From: Pedobacter sp. MR2016-24
GTDB lineage: Bacteria; Bacteroidota; Bacteroidia; Sphingobacteriales; Sphingobacteriaceae
DNA length: 64,000 nucleotides
Direction of reading: 5' to 3'
Assembly (NCBI RefSeq): GCF_026239655.1
Contig: NZ_JAPIVO010000005.1
Span: forward strand, 310,001 to 374,000
In this document: positions 9,228-17,930 of the stretch, piece after piece
How positions within the stretch are numbered: position 1 is the first letter of the stretch
How the letters are laid out: every line of letters starts with the position of its first letter
Made by a program: the position numbers and the translations under genes
Notes under the pieces: generated by a model
Database searches by the model: none
What the model saw: the letters and a program-made list of their open reading frames with translations, nothing else
What the model was told of the DNA's origin: nothing

Positions 9228-10202
9228 TTAGTTTATAATATTTATTAATTGATCAATTTCCGTACTCTCGAGGCGGTCTCCCTTCACTACACCTAAAGCA
9301 GCTAGTTTAAAGCCCGTCATAAAACCCTCGTTAACTTTTATAATATTTATTCTGAGTATTTTTCTATCTGTACACTGCACATAAAGACCACTACCATCAG
9401 CATGAATCACTGTTCCACCGGGTACAGCAACCTCTCCCTCCCCGTCAACCGGAGATACTTCAAGAATACGCACCATCTGCTGTCTGAAAACTGATACCGC
9501 ACCACCAACTGAAGGATTACAAGCGTTGACCAAATTCTCAATCTGCGAAGCCGTATCGGTGTCCCATCTGATAGCAAAATCATCTGGTACAGGTGTAGTG
9601 AAGTAGCTTTCGGGTATAGAGTTATGAGAAGTGCTGTCTATTGGAAAATCTGCGGTCTCACCCGCACTTAATAATTTTTCAATAAGTTGTTGCACCAGCT
9701 GAAAGGTTGGTACTGCATATCGCCCGTTACAAATACCGGCAGTCTCCCCAGGGATAAAAGGAATAGCCTGTTGCAGTACTATTTTACCAGAATCAAAATC
9801 CTCGTTCACTTCATGAATGGTTATTCCACCGATCGTTTCTCCATTTTTCATTTGCCAGAAAATAGGATCTGCCCCCTTGTATGCAGGCAAAAGACTAAAA
9901 TGGACATTGTAAAAACCTAAGCATGGAATGTTATAAATTTCTTGAGGAATACGGTAAGAAAAGCCCAGCATGATGATCATATCCGGCTGAATAGCTAACA
10001 AACGATCTTGAACAGTAGAAAGCAATTGCGAACGATTAATCTTAAGGTAGTCAATACCTCTATCAATGCACAAATCTTCAATCTGCAGGTTATTCCCACC
10101 AAGTTTTTCCGTGGTAACAACTAAATGAATCCATCCCTGAGAGTGGAAATAATCAATTATCGGTAAAACCGCTGCATGAGTGGTAAACACTATAATTTTC
10201 AT
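9228..10202 (-). CDS. Formyltransferase-fold enzyme (methionyl-tRNA formyltransferase-like)
   Basis: The 324-residue product has the N10-formyltetrahydrofolate-dependent formyltransferase domain (about 1-190) with the catalytic set visible: Asn99 and His101 in NVHFSLLPAYKG, and Asp137 in EDFDSGKI. A C-terminal barrel-like domain (about 205-310) resembles the end of Fmt and sugar-amine formyltransferases. It is probably not the housekeeping Fmt, because it heads an operon with three collar proteins. The substrate could be an amino sugar, a modified amino acid or the N terminus of a neighbour product. Start at 10202 gives an immediate Rossmann strand (MKIIVFTTHAAVLP). The substrate is not predictable from sequence. 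Confidence 0.8.
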   Translation of the reverse strand: MKIIVFTTHAAVLPIIDYFHSQGWIHLVVTTEKLGGNNLQIEDLCIDRGIDYLKINRSQLLSTVQDRLLAIQPDMIIMLGFSYRIPQEIYNIPCLGFYNVHFSLLPAYKGADPIFWQMKNGETIGGITIHEVNEDFDSGKIVLQQAIPFIPGETAGICNGRYAVPTFQLVQQLIEKLLSAGETADFPIDSTSHNSIPESYFTTPVPDDFAIRWDTDTASQIENLVNACNPSVGGAVSVFRQQMVRILEVSPVDGEGEVAVPGGTVIHADGSGLYVQCTDRKILRINIIKVNEGFMTGFKLAALGVVKGDRLESTEIDQLINIIN

Positions 10203-10528
10203 CTGGAGAGAGCGTTAATAATAGTACTAATGTCACGAATATGTATTTAATTTATAACATTAATCGTCTATTCATTCCGTTCATTATTACAAAGAGTAAA
10301 ATTTACCTTTAAAGTATACGTCATGACAAATAAATACACAGACATTAATCCATATAACAATACGCGCTCATTGTCACAACTTTTATAACCTTTTAGTAGC
10401 TGAAGATTTTATTCTTTGATTGTGTTTGCACGGGAGACAGAAGAAGAAACTCTTATAATAATGGAGTAAATATTAAGAATAAAGAATATCGCTAAAAAAG
10501 CTATATTCGAAGAATTATACCAAAAGAT
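10203..10528. other. Divergent intergenic region, 326 bp
   Basis: The AT-rich spacer lies between the formyltransferase-like gene (minus) and a small exported protein (plus). It must hold promoters for both, including probably the promoter of the collar/giant-protein operon. I see no clear hairpin, RNA gene or open frame in it. Confidence 0.5.
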
Positions 10529-11089
10529 ATGCAACGCTTTCTATTTACCATCTTCATACTTATTAATTTCTCCGGTTTATGCTTAGCTCAAAAAGAACCG
10601 GCAAATGCGCTTGGCAAATTGTCAGTAAATGGGATTAAATTCACTGCTGACAGATCATCTATACTCAAAGCTTTCGGAAAACCGGCGCAGCAGTACAAGC
10701 CCCATTATGAATGCGGATTTTTATCATCAGATGAACAGGGAGAAATCTTTTATACGCTAGACTACAAGTTGATGAAATGGACCGGTAATAAGAAAAGTGC
10801 ATATATAATGGAAGATTTGTTGATTACTCCGGGAATGAAATACATCATTCATTATAAAGACAAAAAACTGTCCAGTGAGACTACACAGGAGGAATTCATG
10901 CACTTCACAGGCCTAACAGATTTCAGGAAAAATACTGGAAAAGAAATTCCGGAAGATTTGATCAAAGCGAAAGGAAATCCTAAACTGCAAACCACAAGTA
11001 TAGATCTACAGGAAAATTCTGATGACAAGTACATTTTCTACTTTTTGAAAGGCAAACTCTGTAAAATTGAATACTGGTCGCCATGTTGA
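10529..11089 (+). CDS. Small exported protein of unknown function
   Basis: The 186-residue product starts with a clear signal peptide ending near LCLAQ, so it is probably periplasmic or secreted. The mature part contains SVNGIKFTADRSSILKAFGK, a pattern seen in small exported Bacteroidota proteins in which a short repeat-like unit compares two states, but I do not recognise a named family. Two cysteines near positions 70 and 186 could form a disulfide. It stands alone between a divergent and a convergent neighbour. No function is proposed. Confidence 0.6.
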   Translation: MQRFLFTIFILINFSGLCLAQKEPANALGKLSVNGIKFTADRSSILKAFGKPAQQYKPHYECGFLSSDEQGEIFYTLDYKLMKWTGNKKSAYIMEDLLITPGMKYIIHYKDKKLSSETTQEEFMHFTGLTDFRKNTGKEIPEDLIKAKGNPKLQTTSIDLQENSDDKYIFYFLKGKLCKIEYWSPC

Positions 11090-11134
11090 TCTGGGCTGAC
11101 TTTGGAACATCTTTTTCGTTCGAATAATAGTTAA

Positions 11135-11896
11135 CTAATACTCCTCAACATATCTTTTAAGAGTTTCCAGATTAAGTAGAGCATCCCCCATAGTATTATT
11201 GAAGTATACAAACACAGTTTTCCCTAACGAAAGCCATTCTTTAATATATTCCGAATATTCAAAGAGCACATCGTCACCATAACTTCCCCTGTAACTCCCG
11301 TCAGGTCCATGAAAGCGCAGATAGATGAAATCCAGTTCCGAATCTGATAATGGTGTATGAGCGGGTGGTTTATCATGGATGACCAGTCCCATTTGATAAT
11401 TGTTCAACAGCTCATAAACATCGGGATGATACAGGGATGGATGACGGAATTCAACTGCTGTTTTCCAGGAAAAATCTGTATCATTTTCCCTGATCTGCCG
11501 CAACAGCTGCCCGAGCTGTCTAAAGTTGCCCATCTTCACACTGGGTGGAAACTGAACAAGCAAACAACCTTTTTTGTCACCCGCTTGTGCAATGGTTTCC
11601 ATAAAGAGCCTAACAACATCAGGACTGAAGACCAGTCCTTTCTGGTGAGTAATCTCCTTCCATAGTTTGAAGGTAAATTTAAACCCTTCTGGTACTTCCT
11701 GCGCCCATTTACGAACAGTGGTAGCCATGGGAATTTTGTAAAAAGAACTGTTCACCTCTATGCTGTTCATTAGTGAACCATAATAACATAAACGGCTTTT
11801 GTCTTTAAAGGCTTCAGGATAATGCAGTTTATTAGGAACAGGGAGCAGTAAGCCGCTCGTTCCTGAAAAGTAATTATCAATTGCTGTTACACTCAT
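11135..11896 (-). CDS. DUF72 (YecE-like) family protein
   Basis: The 253-residue protein has the DUF72 TIM-barrel pattern: an early YFSGTSGLL and Y-x-x-x-F segment, NSIEVNSSFYKIP, then PEGFKFTFKLWKEITH, LLVQFPPS, AVEFRHPS, and near the end DFIYLRFHGPDGSYRGSYG. These match the conserved strands of the family, which is widespread and has no established biochemical role. It is convergent with the upstream small exported gene and followed, 45 bp away, by the end of the TonB-receptor gene on the same strand. It is probably a separate transcription unit or the tail of that operon. Confidence 0.88.
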   Translation of the reverse strand: MSVTAIDNYFSGTSGLLLPVPNKLHYPEAFKDKSRLCYYGSLMNSIEVNSSFYKIPMATTVRKWAQEVPEGFKFTFKLWKEITHQKGLVFSPDVVRLFMETIAQAGDKKGCLLVQFPPSVKMGNFRQLGQLLRQIRENDTDFSWKTAVEFRHPSLYHPDVYELLNNYQMGLVIHDKPPAHTPLSDSELDFIYLRFHGPDGSYRGSYGDDVLFEYSEYIKEWLSLGKTVFVYFNNTMGDALLNLETLKRYVEEY

Positions 11897-11941
11897 GCGA
11901 CTATAACTATCAAAAGATAAATTTGTTTAGCGACCTGCGTT

Positions 11942-14383
11942 TTACTTGATCCTGTCTTTCAAATCTTCAGATCCTGTTTTGCGTTCAACATTAGCATTGT
12001 TGCTGCTGCCAAACTTATAACTGAAAGATAACTGCACATAACGGCTATCGGCATTCCTGCGACTATAGGTAATAATATTTCCGTAACTCGTAGTTTGACG
12101 AATCTGGTAACCCCTGAAAATATCATTGGCCATCAGTTTCAGATTTCCCTTTTGCCTCAGGATCTCTTTTTGAACACCGGCAGAGATCATACTGTAAGCT
12201 TTGGTGGTGACAGTCCCGTCAATCTCTTTTGTAGTATAAAAACCTGTTAATTCGCCTTTCCAGCCATCACCAATTGCAAAACTATGCTGCGAATTAAAGC
12301 TCAGGGTATTTGCTTTGTTTACGAAATCACCAGGATTATTACTGATGATATACCTGTTATGGTACAGGTTGAGGAACTGGCTGCCAGACCACCATTTAAA
12401 GAGATTGGTCGCAGCTGTAAAACTAATACCGAAATTAGTAAAAGAACCCAGATTGTCCGGGCGCTGGTAAACAACATTTCCTGTCTGCCCGATCTTTGCC
12501 CCTATTACATTCCCGGTATGGTTGTAGCTGAGGGTAGTAAAGTAGCGGGACTGATAAGAATAACTCAGTTCAAAAGCATTCACAATCGCTGGTTTTAAAT
12601 AAGGATTACCTTCGTAATAGGTAAAAGGATCATCATAAACACGAAAAGGATTCAGATCCCAGTAACCGGGTCTTTTGATCCTGCGACTATACCCCGTCTT
12701 TAACTGGTGTTTTTCATCGATATCACGGGTAAGATAAAGGCTTGGAAAAATACCGCTATAATTACGTTTAAATGCCGAATCTGTTGTCACCTGCCTTCCC
12801 TTTGTTCTTGTATATTCTGCTCTCAATCCCGCCTGCAGACTAAATTGATCAAATGAAGTATTAAAATTAATATATGCTGCCTGAATTTTCTCCTTATAAA
12901 TAAAATGGTTACTGGCAGATGCATCGGCAACATACTGACCGATCTGCAGGGTATCGTATTGCAGGTTATTTTCTGTGCGAACTTCACTGCCCTTCCATCC
13001 GGCTTCCAGTTTAGACTTCTTAGTGAGTGGCAGGGAATAGTCTACTTTTCCGGCATAAATATCATTATATGAGGGAATATTACCACGGCGACCGGAAGAT
13101 GTGCTCAGGTTATTTCCAATGGCATCCAGATACCTGGTATCCAGTTGCTGTTCCATGCGGGAGAAGTGTGATACATAATCCAGATCTGCTTTAAGCTCAT
13201 GTCCCTCTTTTTTAAAGCGGAGCACATAGTTCAGGTTATACAAAAGATCTTCCCAATTTTCCTCATTCTTGGTAAGTGTAGGTGCATTAAGGAGCAGTGT
13301 ACCGTCATTGCGGATCACACGACTAGCTCCCGGTTGTGTTGTCGGATATTTACCGATCGCACCATTGAGGAGAAAGCCGATTGTATGATGATCGTTAAGA
13401 TTGATGTCTGCCCCTGCGCGAAAATTATGAGAACGTAATTTTGCTTCTTCACTGATATCCTGAAAAATACTTTGGAGATATACTCCTCTGATGGCTGTAT
13501 TAACCGGACCGCTATTTCCCGCATAAAACTGTCTTTCAGTGGCACTGCTGGTCTTAATATCCTGATTATTGGCATTATAACTGCCAAATAGATTTACATG
13601 CCCACCTCTGTAGTTGAGACTAAGTCCTTCACCATAACGTAAACCTCGTCCACTCCCTATCGTACCGGTCGCAACCCCGTTAAATCCTGATAAAGTGTTT
13701 TTTTTCAGGATGATGTTCACAATTCCACCACTCCCGGCAGCGTCGTATTGCGCCGGTGGATTGGCCATGATTTCTATACGTGAAATAGCAGAAGAGCTGG
13801 TGCCGCGTAATAGGTTCGCGAGCTGGTCTCCGGACAAATAGGTCGGTTTTCCGTTGATCATAACGGCAGTTCCGGATCTGCCTTTGAGCGCAACCTCACC
13901 ACTTTCACTCAAGGTTACGCCAGGTGCTTTAGACAGCAGTTCCATCGCAGTATTGCCCTCTGCAAGCACACTTTTCTCGATATTCATGATCGTACGGTCC
14001 AGCGTCTGTTCAATAACCGGGCGCTGTACACTAATGGTCACCATGTTCAGTGCACGACTATCTGCTTTTAATCGGATTTCGCCTAAATGGTAGGGTTGCT
14101 GATTTTGGTTAAGGGCAATTACGGCTGTATAATAATCCTTATAGCCAATATAACTGATCTTCACCAGATAATTTCCAGTACCTACACCTGGCATAGAAAA
14201 GTTACCGGCGGTATCGGTTATCGCAGTATGTGCTTTAACGGAATCAGCCTGACGAAGGATAGTGACTGACGCAAAGGGGATCGTTTGAGATTTTTCATCC
14301 ACAACCTTACCTGAAACAGTCTTCTGGGCAACGGCAAATAAGGAAAGGAACAGCAGGATCAGGCTTAGGTATATTTTTATCAT
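11942..14383 (-). CDS. TonB-dependent outer-membrane receptor (OMP beta-barrel family)
   Basis: The 813-residue product has a signal peptide (LILLFLSLFAVAQ) and an N-terminal carboxypeptidase-regulatory-like beta-sandwich (about 20-105). A plug domain follows, with GEVALKGRSGTAVMINGKP and RIEIMANPPAQYDAAGSGGI (about 130-225), then a long outer-membrane barrel. It is the last gene of an ECF sigma, anti-sigma, PepSY membrane protein and receptor series, separated from the PepSY gene by 1 bp. That arrangement points to uptake of an iron complex or another scarce nutrient under cell-surface-type sigma control. The substrate cannot be told from sequence. Confidence 0.88.
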   Translation of the reverse strand: MIKIYLSLILLFLSLFAVAQKTVSGKVVDEKSQTIPFASVTILRQADSVKAHTAITDTAGNFSMPGVGTGNYLVKISYIGYKDYYTAVIALNQNQQPYHLGEIRLKADSRALNMVTISVQRPVIEQTLDRTIMNIEKSVLAEGNTAMELLSKAPGVTLSESGEVALKGRSGTAVMINGKPTYLSGDQLANLLRGTSSSAISRIEIMANPPAQYDAAGSGGIVNIILKKNTLSGFNGVATGTIGSGRGLRYGEGLSLNYRGGHVNLFGSYNANNQDIKTSSATERQFYAGNSGPVNTAIRGVYLQSIFQDISEEAKLRSHNFRAGADINLNDHHTIGFLLNGAIGKYPTTQPGASRVIRNDGTLLLNAPTLTKNEENWEDLLYNLNYVLRFKKEGHELKADLDYVSHFSRMEQQLDTRYLDAIGNNLSTSSGRRGNIPSYNDIYAGKVDYSLPLTKKSKLEAGWKGSEVRTENNLQYDTLQIGQYVADASASNHFIYKEKIQAAYINFNTSFDQFSLQAGLRAEYTRTKGRQVTTDSAFKRNYSGIFPSLYLTRDIDEKHQLKTGYSRRIKRPGYWDLNPFRVYDDPFTYYEGNPYLKPAIVNAFELSYSYQSRYFTTLSYNHTGNVIGAKIGQTGNVVYQRPDNLGSFTNFGISFTAATNLFKWWSGSQFLNLYHNRYIISNNPGDFVNKANTLSFNSQHSFAIGDGWKGELTGFYTTKEIDGTVTTKAYSMISAGVQKEILRQKGNLKLMANDIFRGYQIRQTTSYGNIITYSRRNADSRYVQLSFSYKFGSSNNANVERKTGSEDLKDRIK

Positions 14384-14384
14384 T

Positions 14385-15518
14385 CTAAACGGTATTGAGT
14401 TGAGTTTTTGGGCTTTTCTTCTTTCTTTTTTTGCCCCACCAGATATAAAAACCGGTCAACGGCAGCGTTGCACAGACCAGGCTGCAGATGAAATAGATAA
14501 TTTTAGTCGTGAGTCCCCCAAAGGCCCCTACATGCAAGGTATAGTTGAGCTTCCGAACCTGATCCGGAAAAGGCAGGTCACCGATCCGTTTCGCACTTTG
14601 TTTAGCTAATTGCAGGGTGGCCGGTTCGAAATACAGATCCCTCCATGTTCCGGCGAACATATCCGTGCAGGCATAAATCAATTCATCAGGCTTTTCTGCT
14701 GGATGAATAATGATATCATTTTTATTGTGAAGTGCGATTTCACTACGCACCTTATACCAGATCTTATCGGCATTAACCAATGCAGGTGCTGTTGCTGGTG
14801 CCATAACCTCCTTTGTTGGCCGCCTGCGGCCAGCTTCCCCTTCCCCGCCTGTCAGCCAATACACACTTTTCGAGAACCATAAAAAACTCATGCACAGCCC
14901 GGTCATAGCCATTAGCAGTGCAATTAATAGCGTATAAAACCCAAGCACATTATGCAGGTCATAGTTGATTCGCTTAAATTTTGCTTTCCATTTGATCTTA
15001 AAGCTTTTATCACGGTTACTCCTGTTCCATTTTTTCGGCCACCAGAGAATCATTCCACTGATCAGCAGGAAGAAAAAGATGAAGGTAGCCCAACCCACAA
15101 TTGGCTTACCTATATCACCTCCCAGCATCAGATTCCTATGCAGGGCATTCAATACATGAAAAAATTCATCATGATCTTTATGGGGTATCAGTACACCAGT
15201 ATAAGGATTTACATAAATTGTAACATCATCCTCAAGTGTAACAGTCACCGTCTTGCTTAGTCCGTGGTACCAGAAAGAATGTACTTCTTTACCTGGCATA
15301 GCTGCTGAAATCACGCTAACTATAGCAGATGGAGGCAGCATCTTGCTCTCATGCTGTGCAACAACGTTCAGCCTGGCATCCAGCACTCCTTTAATCTCCG
15401 TTTCAAAAACAAGGATACAGCCTGTAATGCTGATAACAAGAACAATAATTCCAGAGGCAATCCCTAACCAAAGGTGCAGCCAGGCGTTGATTTTGCTAAA
15501 TGTAGTTTTAATTGTCAT
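14385..15518 (-). CDS. PepSY-associated transmembrane protein
   Basis: The 377-residue inner-membrane protein has four likely membrane helices: about 15-40 (IIVLVISITGCILVF), 140-165, 190-220 and 340-365. PepSY-like extracytoplasmic segments lie between them. Short patterns such as NAWLHLWLGIASG, HRNLMLGG, LHNVLGFY and LHVGAFGG, with conserved histidines in or near helices, are typical of this family. Members are usually linked to iron-siderophore or haem uptake and may carry out reduction at the membrane. It is followed 1 bp later by a TonB-dependent receptor gene and preceded by a promoter-like motif, so the two probably form one ECF-controlled transcript. Confidence 0.87.
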   Translation of the reverse strand: MTIKTTFSKINAWLHLWLGIASGIIVLVISITGCILVFETEIKGVLDARLNVVAQHESKMLPPSAIVSVISAAMPGKEVHSFWYHGLSKTVTVTLEDDVTIYVNPYTGVLIPHKDHDEFFHVLNALHRNLMLGGDIGKPIVGWATFIFFFLLISGMILWWPKKWNRSNRDKSFKIKWKAKFKRINYDLHNVLGFYTLLIALLMAMTGLCMSFLWFSKSVYWLTGGEGEAGRRRPTKEVMAPATAPALVNADKIWYKVRSEIALHNKNDIIIHPAEKPDELIYACTDMFAGTWRDLYFEPATLQLAKQSAKRIGDLPFPDQVRKLNYTLHVGAFGGLTTKIIYFICSLVCATLPLTGFYIWWGKKRKKKSPKTQLNTV

Positions 15519-15565
15519 AAGGGTATGGCCAGGCAGATACAGATGTTGCGTGGCTCTGTATACTA

Positions 15566-15594
15566 ATTATCATGACAGACGATTTTCCCCTATG
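15566..15594 (-). promoter_or_regulatory. Candidate ECF-sigma promoter ahead of the PepSY-receptor genes
   Basis: Read on the minus strand, CATAGGGGAAAAT (15594-15582), an 8-bp spacer and ATGATAAT (15573-15566) form a two-part element 48 bp before the PepSY start codon. The same element with the same 8-bp spacer occurs at 16290-16318 in front of the anti-sigma gene. Exact repetition of both boxes next to a sigma gene supports a shared promoter or operator. The assignment to this sigma factor is inferred. Confidence 0.6.
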
Positions 15595-15618
15595 CTATTT
15601 AGAATATTTTTAAATAAT

Positions 15619-16272
15619 TTAAAGATTAAAGTTTTTCCTCATATTCATCGCTAAGGCAGGTGGAATATTCAGCATATGCTGATTGTCTACCACAATCAGT
15701 TCTACCTGCTTGTCATTAAAATAACTGAGTACATAAGACCTGCCCTTCCGCAGACATACCTTTCTGTCGCTATCGCCAGTATCTTTTTTAGGTTGAATAT
15801 AAAGATACTTGTCCTGGTCATCTGTATTTTTTAATAATACAGAGCCGGAAAAATTGAGATCTATAGCTGCATCCTGCTGCTGCTTTAAACTTGCCTGACT
15901 ATCTTTGGCTAGTTCCACAGTCAATCCGTTAAACGAATAGGCTCTGCACACCGCATTTTTGCTGTATCGTGATACTTCCATGTGCTTTAATCTGGTACCG
16001 TTGGTTTTGGCAAAAAAAGAAAAATATGCAACAAGGAATAAACTTGCAGCAATGCCGGTGTTTAACATCCACTTCCGCCTGCGCTGTTTGTGATCATATT
16101 GTTTATTTTGCTGTAAAATCTTTTCCCAGGATCGGTTTTTTAGCTGTTCCGTGACAGGTAAATCATTAAAGTCCGCTGCAATATCTTCACCATTGATCCA
16201 TTCCAGATACATTTCCTGCTCTGCATCAGTTGCCGTGCCCGATAAACATCTCTTTAATAATTTAGGATTCAT
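15619..16272 (-). CDS. Anti-sigma factor-like membrane protein (short FecR type)
   Basis: The 217-residue product has a cytoplasmic N-terminal segment with CLSGTATDAEQEMYLEWING, typical of FecR-like anti-sigma domains, and one membrane helix at about 70-88 (TGIAASLFLVAYFSFFA). The periplasmic part of about 130 residues is much shorter than in standard FecR proteins of about 300-390 residues, and the usual FecR beta-helix signature is weak. It follows the ECF sigma gene by 47 bp, and that gap contains one copy of the candidate ECF promoter. It probably holds the sigma factor inactive until the receptor signals. Confidence 0.72.
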   Translation of the reverse strand: MNPKLLKRCLSGTATDAEQEMYLEWINGEDIAADFNDLPVTEQLKNRSWEKILQQNKQYDHKQRRRKWMLNTGIAASLFLVAYFSFFAKTNGTRLKHMEVSRYSKNAVCRAYSFNGLTVELAKDSQASLKQQQDAAIDLNFSGSVLLKNTDDQDKYLYIQPKKDTGDSDRKVCLRKGRSYVLSYFNDKQVELIVVDNQHMLNIPPALAMNMRKNFNL

Positions 16273-16289
16273 GGAAGGTTTAACTATAT

Positions 16290-16318
16290 ATTATCATAAC
16301 TGTGTATTTTCCCCTATG
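16290..16318 (-). promoter_or_regulatory. Candidate ECF-sigma promoter ahead of the anti-sigma gene
   Basis: On the minus strand CATAGGGGAAAAT (16318-16306), 8 bp, then ATGATAAT (16297-16290) lies between the sigma stop codon and the anti-sigma start codon, 17 bp before the latter. It is the twin of the element at 15566-15594. If it is a promoter, the anti-sigma factor would be induced together with the receptor, giving negative feedback. Confidence 0.55.
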
Positions 16319-16319
16319 C

Positions 16320-16871
16320 CTAATTTCTGGGATATTTTTTTAACCGGCCCCGCAAGAAATTCAACGCTTTGGTGAGCTGGTTCTCTACGGTCTTTTCAGA
16401 AATAAACAAATCAACAGCAATCTCCTTATTATTTAGTCCCTTTACACGACTCAACAGGTAAACGCCCTTACATCTGTCTGGCAGCATATCAACCAGCTTA
16501 TCTACATCGGCCTGCAAAAAACTATACAACACCTGCTTTTCGGTCTGGTTACTTGCCTCCTGTTGCAACTGTTTAAATTCATCTAATTTCTGTGTTTTAC
16601 GGATCTCATCAGTGTAGATTCTGGAAATCTTAAATCGCACGGCCCTGATCAGATAATTTTCTACGGTATCTGCTGAAAGCAGCAACGTATCTTTCCGTTG
16701 CCATAAGGAGGTGAAAATTTCCTGCACTACTTCTTCCGCCCGATAATGATCACCTAAGTATTTTAAAGCAACCTGGTAGAGTTTTTTCCAATAAGTTTCA
16801 TACAACTGAAAAAAGCTATTTTCATCGATTTTGATTAGTTTTCCCTGATGATATGAAGTCGGATCTGACAA
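16320..16871 (-). CDS. ECF-type RNA polymerase sigma-70 factor
   Basis: The 183-residue protein shows sigma region 2 (FFQLYETYWKKLYQVALKYL, then AEEVVQEIFTSLWQRKD) at about 17-60 and sigma region 4 (LPDRCKGVYLLSRVKGLNNK, then a helix-turn-helix with ISEKTVENQLTKALNFLRG) at about 128-178. There is no region 1.1 or 3. This is the normal layout and length of Bacteroidota ECF factors that control TonB receptors. It heads the series anti-sigma, PepSY protein, receptor on the same strand. Confidence 0.93.
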   Translation of the reverse strand: MSDPTSYHQGKLIKIDENSFFQLYETYWKKLYQVALKYLGDHYRAEEVVQEIFTSLWQRKDTLLLSADTVENYLIRAVRFKISRIYTDEIRKTQKLDEFKQLQQEASNQTEKQVLYSFLQADVDKLVDMLPDRCKGVYLLSRVKGLNNKEIAVDLFISEKTVENQLTKALNFLRGRLKKYPRN

Positions 16872-16955
16872 ATTATATAGAAGTTGAGCGGCAAAGATAT
16901 GCTTATATATAATTAATCCAAATAGTGAAACCTATTGTGATACGATTTAGCGCTA

Positions 16956-16994
16956 CAACTTCAGTTTAACGTTATTCGCGTTGAATTGAAGTTG
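16956..16994. terminator. Hairpin after the GNAT gene, possible terminator
   Basis: Arms at 16956-16971 and 16979-16994 pair over 16 positions with two G-U-type mismatches and a 7-base loop. It sits directly after the acetyltransferase stop codon. There is no clear U-tract on the minus strand, so a role as terminator is uncertain. Confidence 0.35.
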
Positions 16995-16996
16995 GT

Positions 16997-17596
16997 TCAT
17001 ATTAGTTTGCTGCGCAGGTTTTCCTTCACCTCATTTTCCCATTCCTCTTTAAGTATGCTTAAGACAATACTATCTCTCCTTGAACCGTCTTTACGCACAC
17101 CATTGCTGCGAAGAATTCCTTCTACTGTACAACCGAGACTTTTCATGGCGGCAATACTCCGTTTGTTATCATTATCGGCACGGAATTCTACCCTTTCCAT
17201 GTCTAAATGCTCAAAAGCAAATTCCAGCAGCAGGAACTTACAATGTTTATTGAGACCTGTTCCCTGAAACCCCTTCCCGTACCAGGTATACCCTAACTGA
17301 AGGGAGCTGTTTGCAGGCTGTATATCATAAAAGCGGGTACATCCTGCATAACTGCCGGTTCGTTTATCGAAAACAATAAAAGGATATTCCCTCTGCTCCT
17401 CTCTGCCCAGAATTGCTGCTGCAATATAATCTTTCAGCCCCTCCTCACCGATCGCCTGCACCATAGAATATTTCCATAAATCCGGCTCTGTCAGCGAAAA
17501 TGGTTTAAGATGCTCCACATCGGTTATTTGTAAGGGACGAAGCAAAGCTGTTTCATCTTCCAGGATTGTCTGCTGTGTAAAGTCGGAATTATTCAT
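16997..17596 (-). CDS. GNAT-family N-acetyltransferase (RimJ/RimL type)
   Basis: The 199-residue product has the acetyl-CoA-binding GNAT fold: LRPLQITDVEHLKPF near the start, LQLGYTWYGKGFQGTGLNKH (the Q/R-x-x-G-x-G/A-type pyrophosphate loop region), and then RVEFRADNDNKRSIAAMKSL with GVRKDGSRRDSIVLSIL near the end. This pattern is typical of the RimJ/RimL-like group that modifies protein N termini, small amines or antibiotics. The true substrate is unknown. It stands alone, read divergently from the P47-like genes and followed by a hairpin. Confidence 0.87.
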   Translation of the reverse strand: MNNSDFTQQTILEDETALLRPLQITDVEHLKPFSLTEPDLWKYSMVQAIGEEGLKDYIAAAILGREEQREYPFIVFDKRTGSYAGCTRFYDIQPANSSLQLGYTWYGKGFQGTGLNKHCKFLLLEFAFEHLDMERVEFRADNDNKRSIAAMKSLGCTVEGILRSNGVRKDGSRRDSIVLSILKEEWENEVKENLRSKLI

Positions 17597-17930
17597 TGTT
17601 TATATTGTTATCAATCAACCTGTTTAATACTAAGATATGGCATTTGCCAGTGGTAAAAGGCTGATTACATAGATACGGAATAATTAGTTAAGCGGTGTTA
17701 TTACCTCAAATCATTGATAGACATACCGCTCTGCAAGGAATAAATATCAAACTGTGAGGCAGATGCTATCCAGAGATTAAATATAGTACAGCTTATCAAA
17801 ATTTCACATACTATCACAGGCGAAAATGCCTGCATCGAAATTCAGGTCAATACACTGTTTCAATGCAAGTTATATCAACGTAAATTTAATAAGTAACAAT
17901 GAATAATGTTAATTTATTAAATTTTTAAAC
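17597..17930. other. Divergent intergenic region, 334 bp
   Basis: The spacer separates the GNAT gene (minus) from the first P47-like gene (plus). The last 60 bases before the plus-strand start are almost pure A and T. It must carry the promoters in both directions, but no motif stands out clearly and no small open frame is convincing. Confidence 0.5.
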
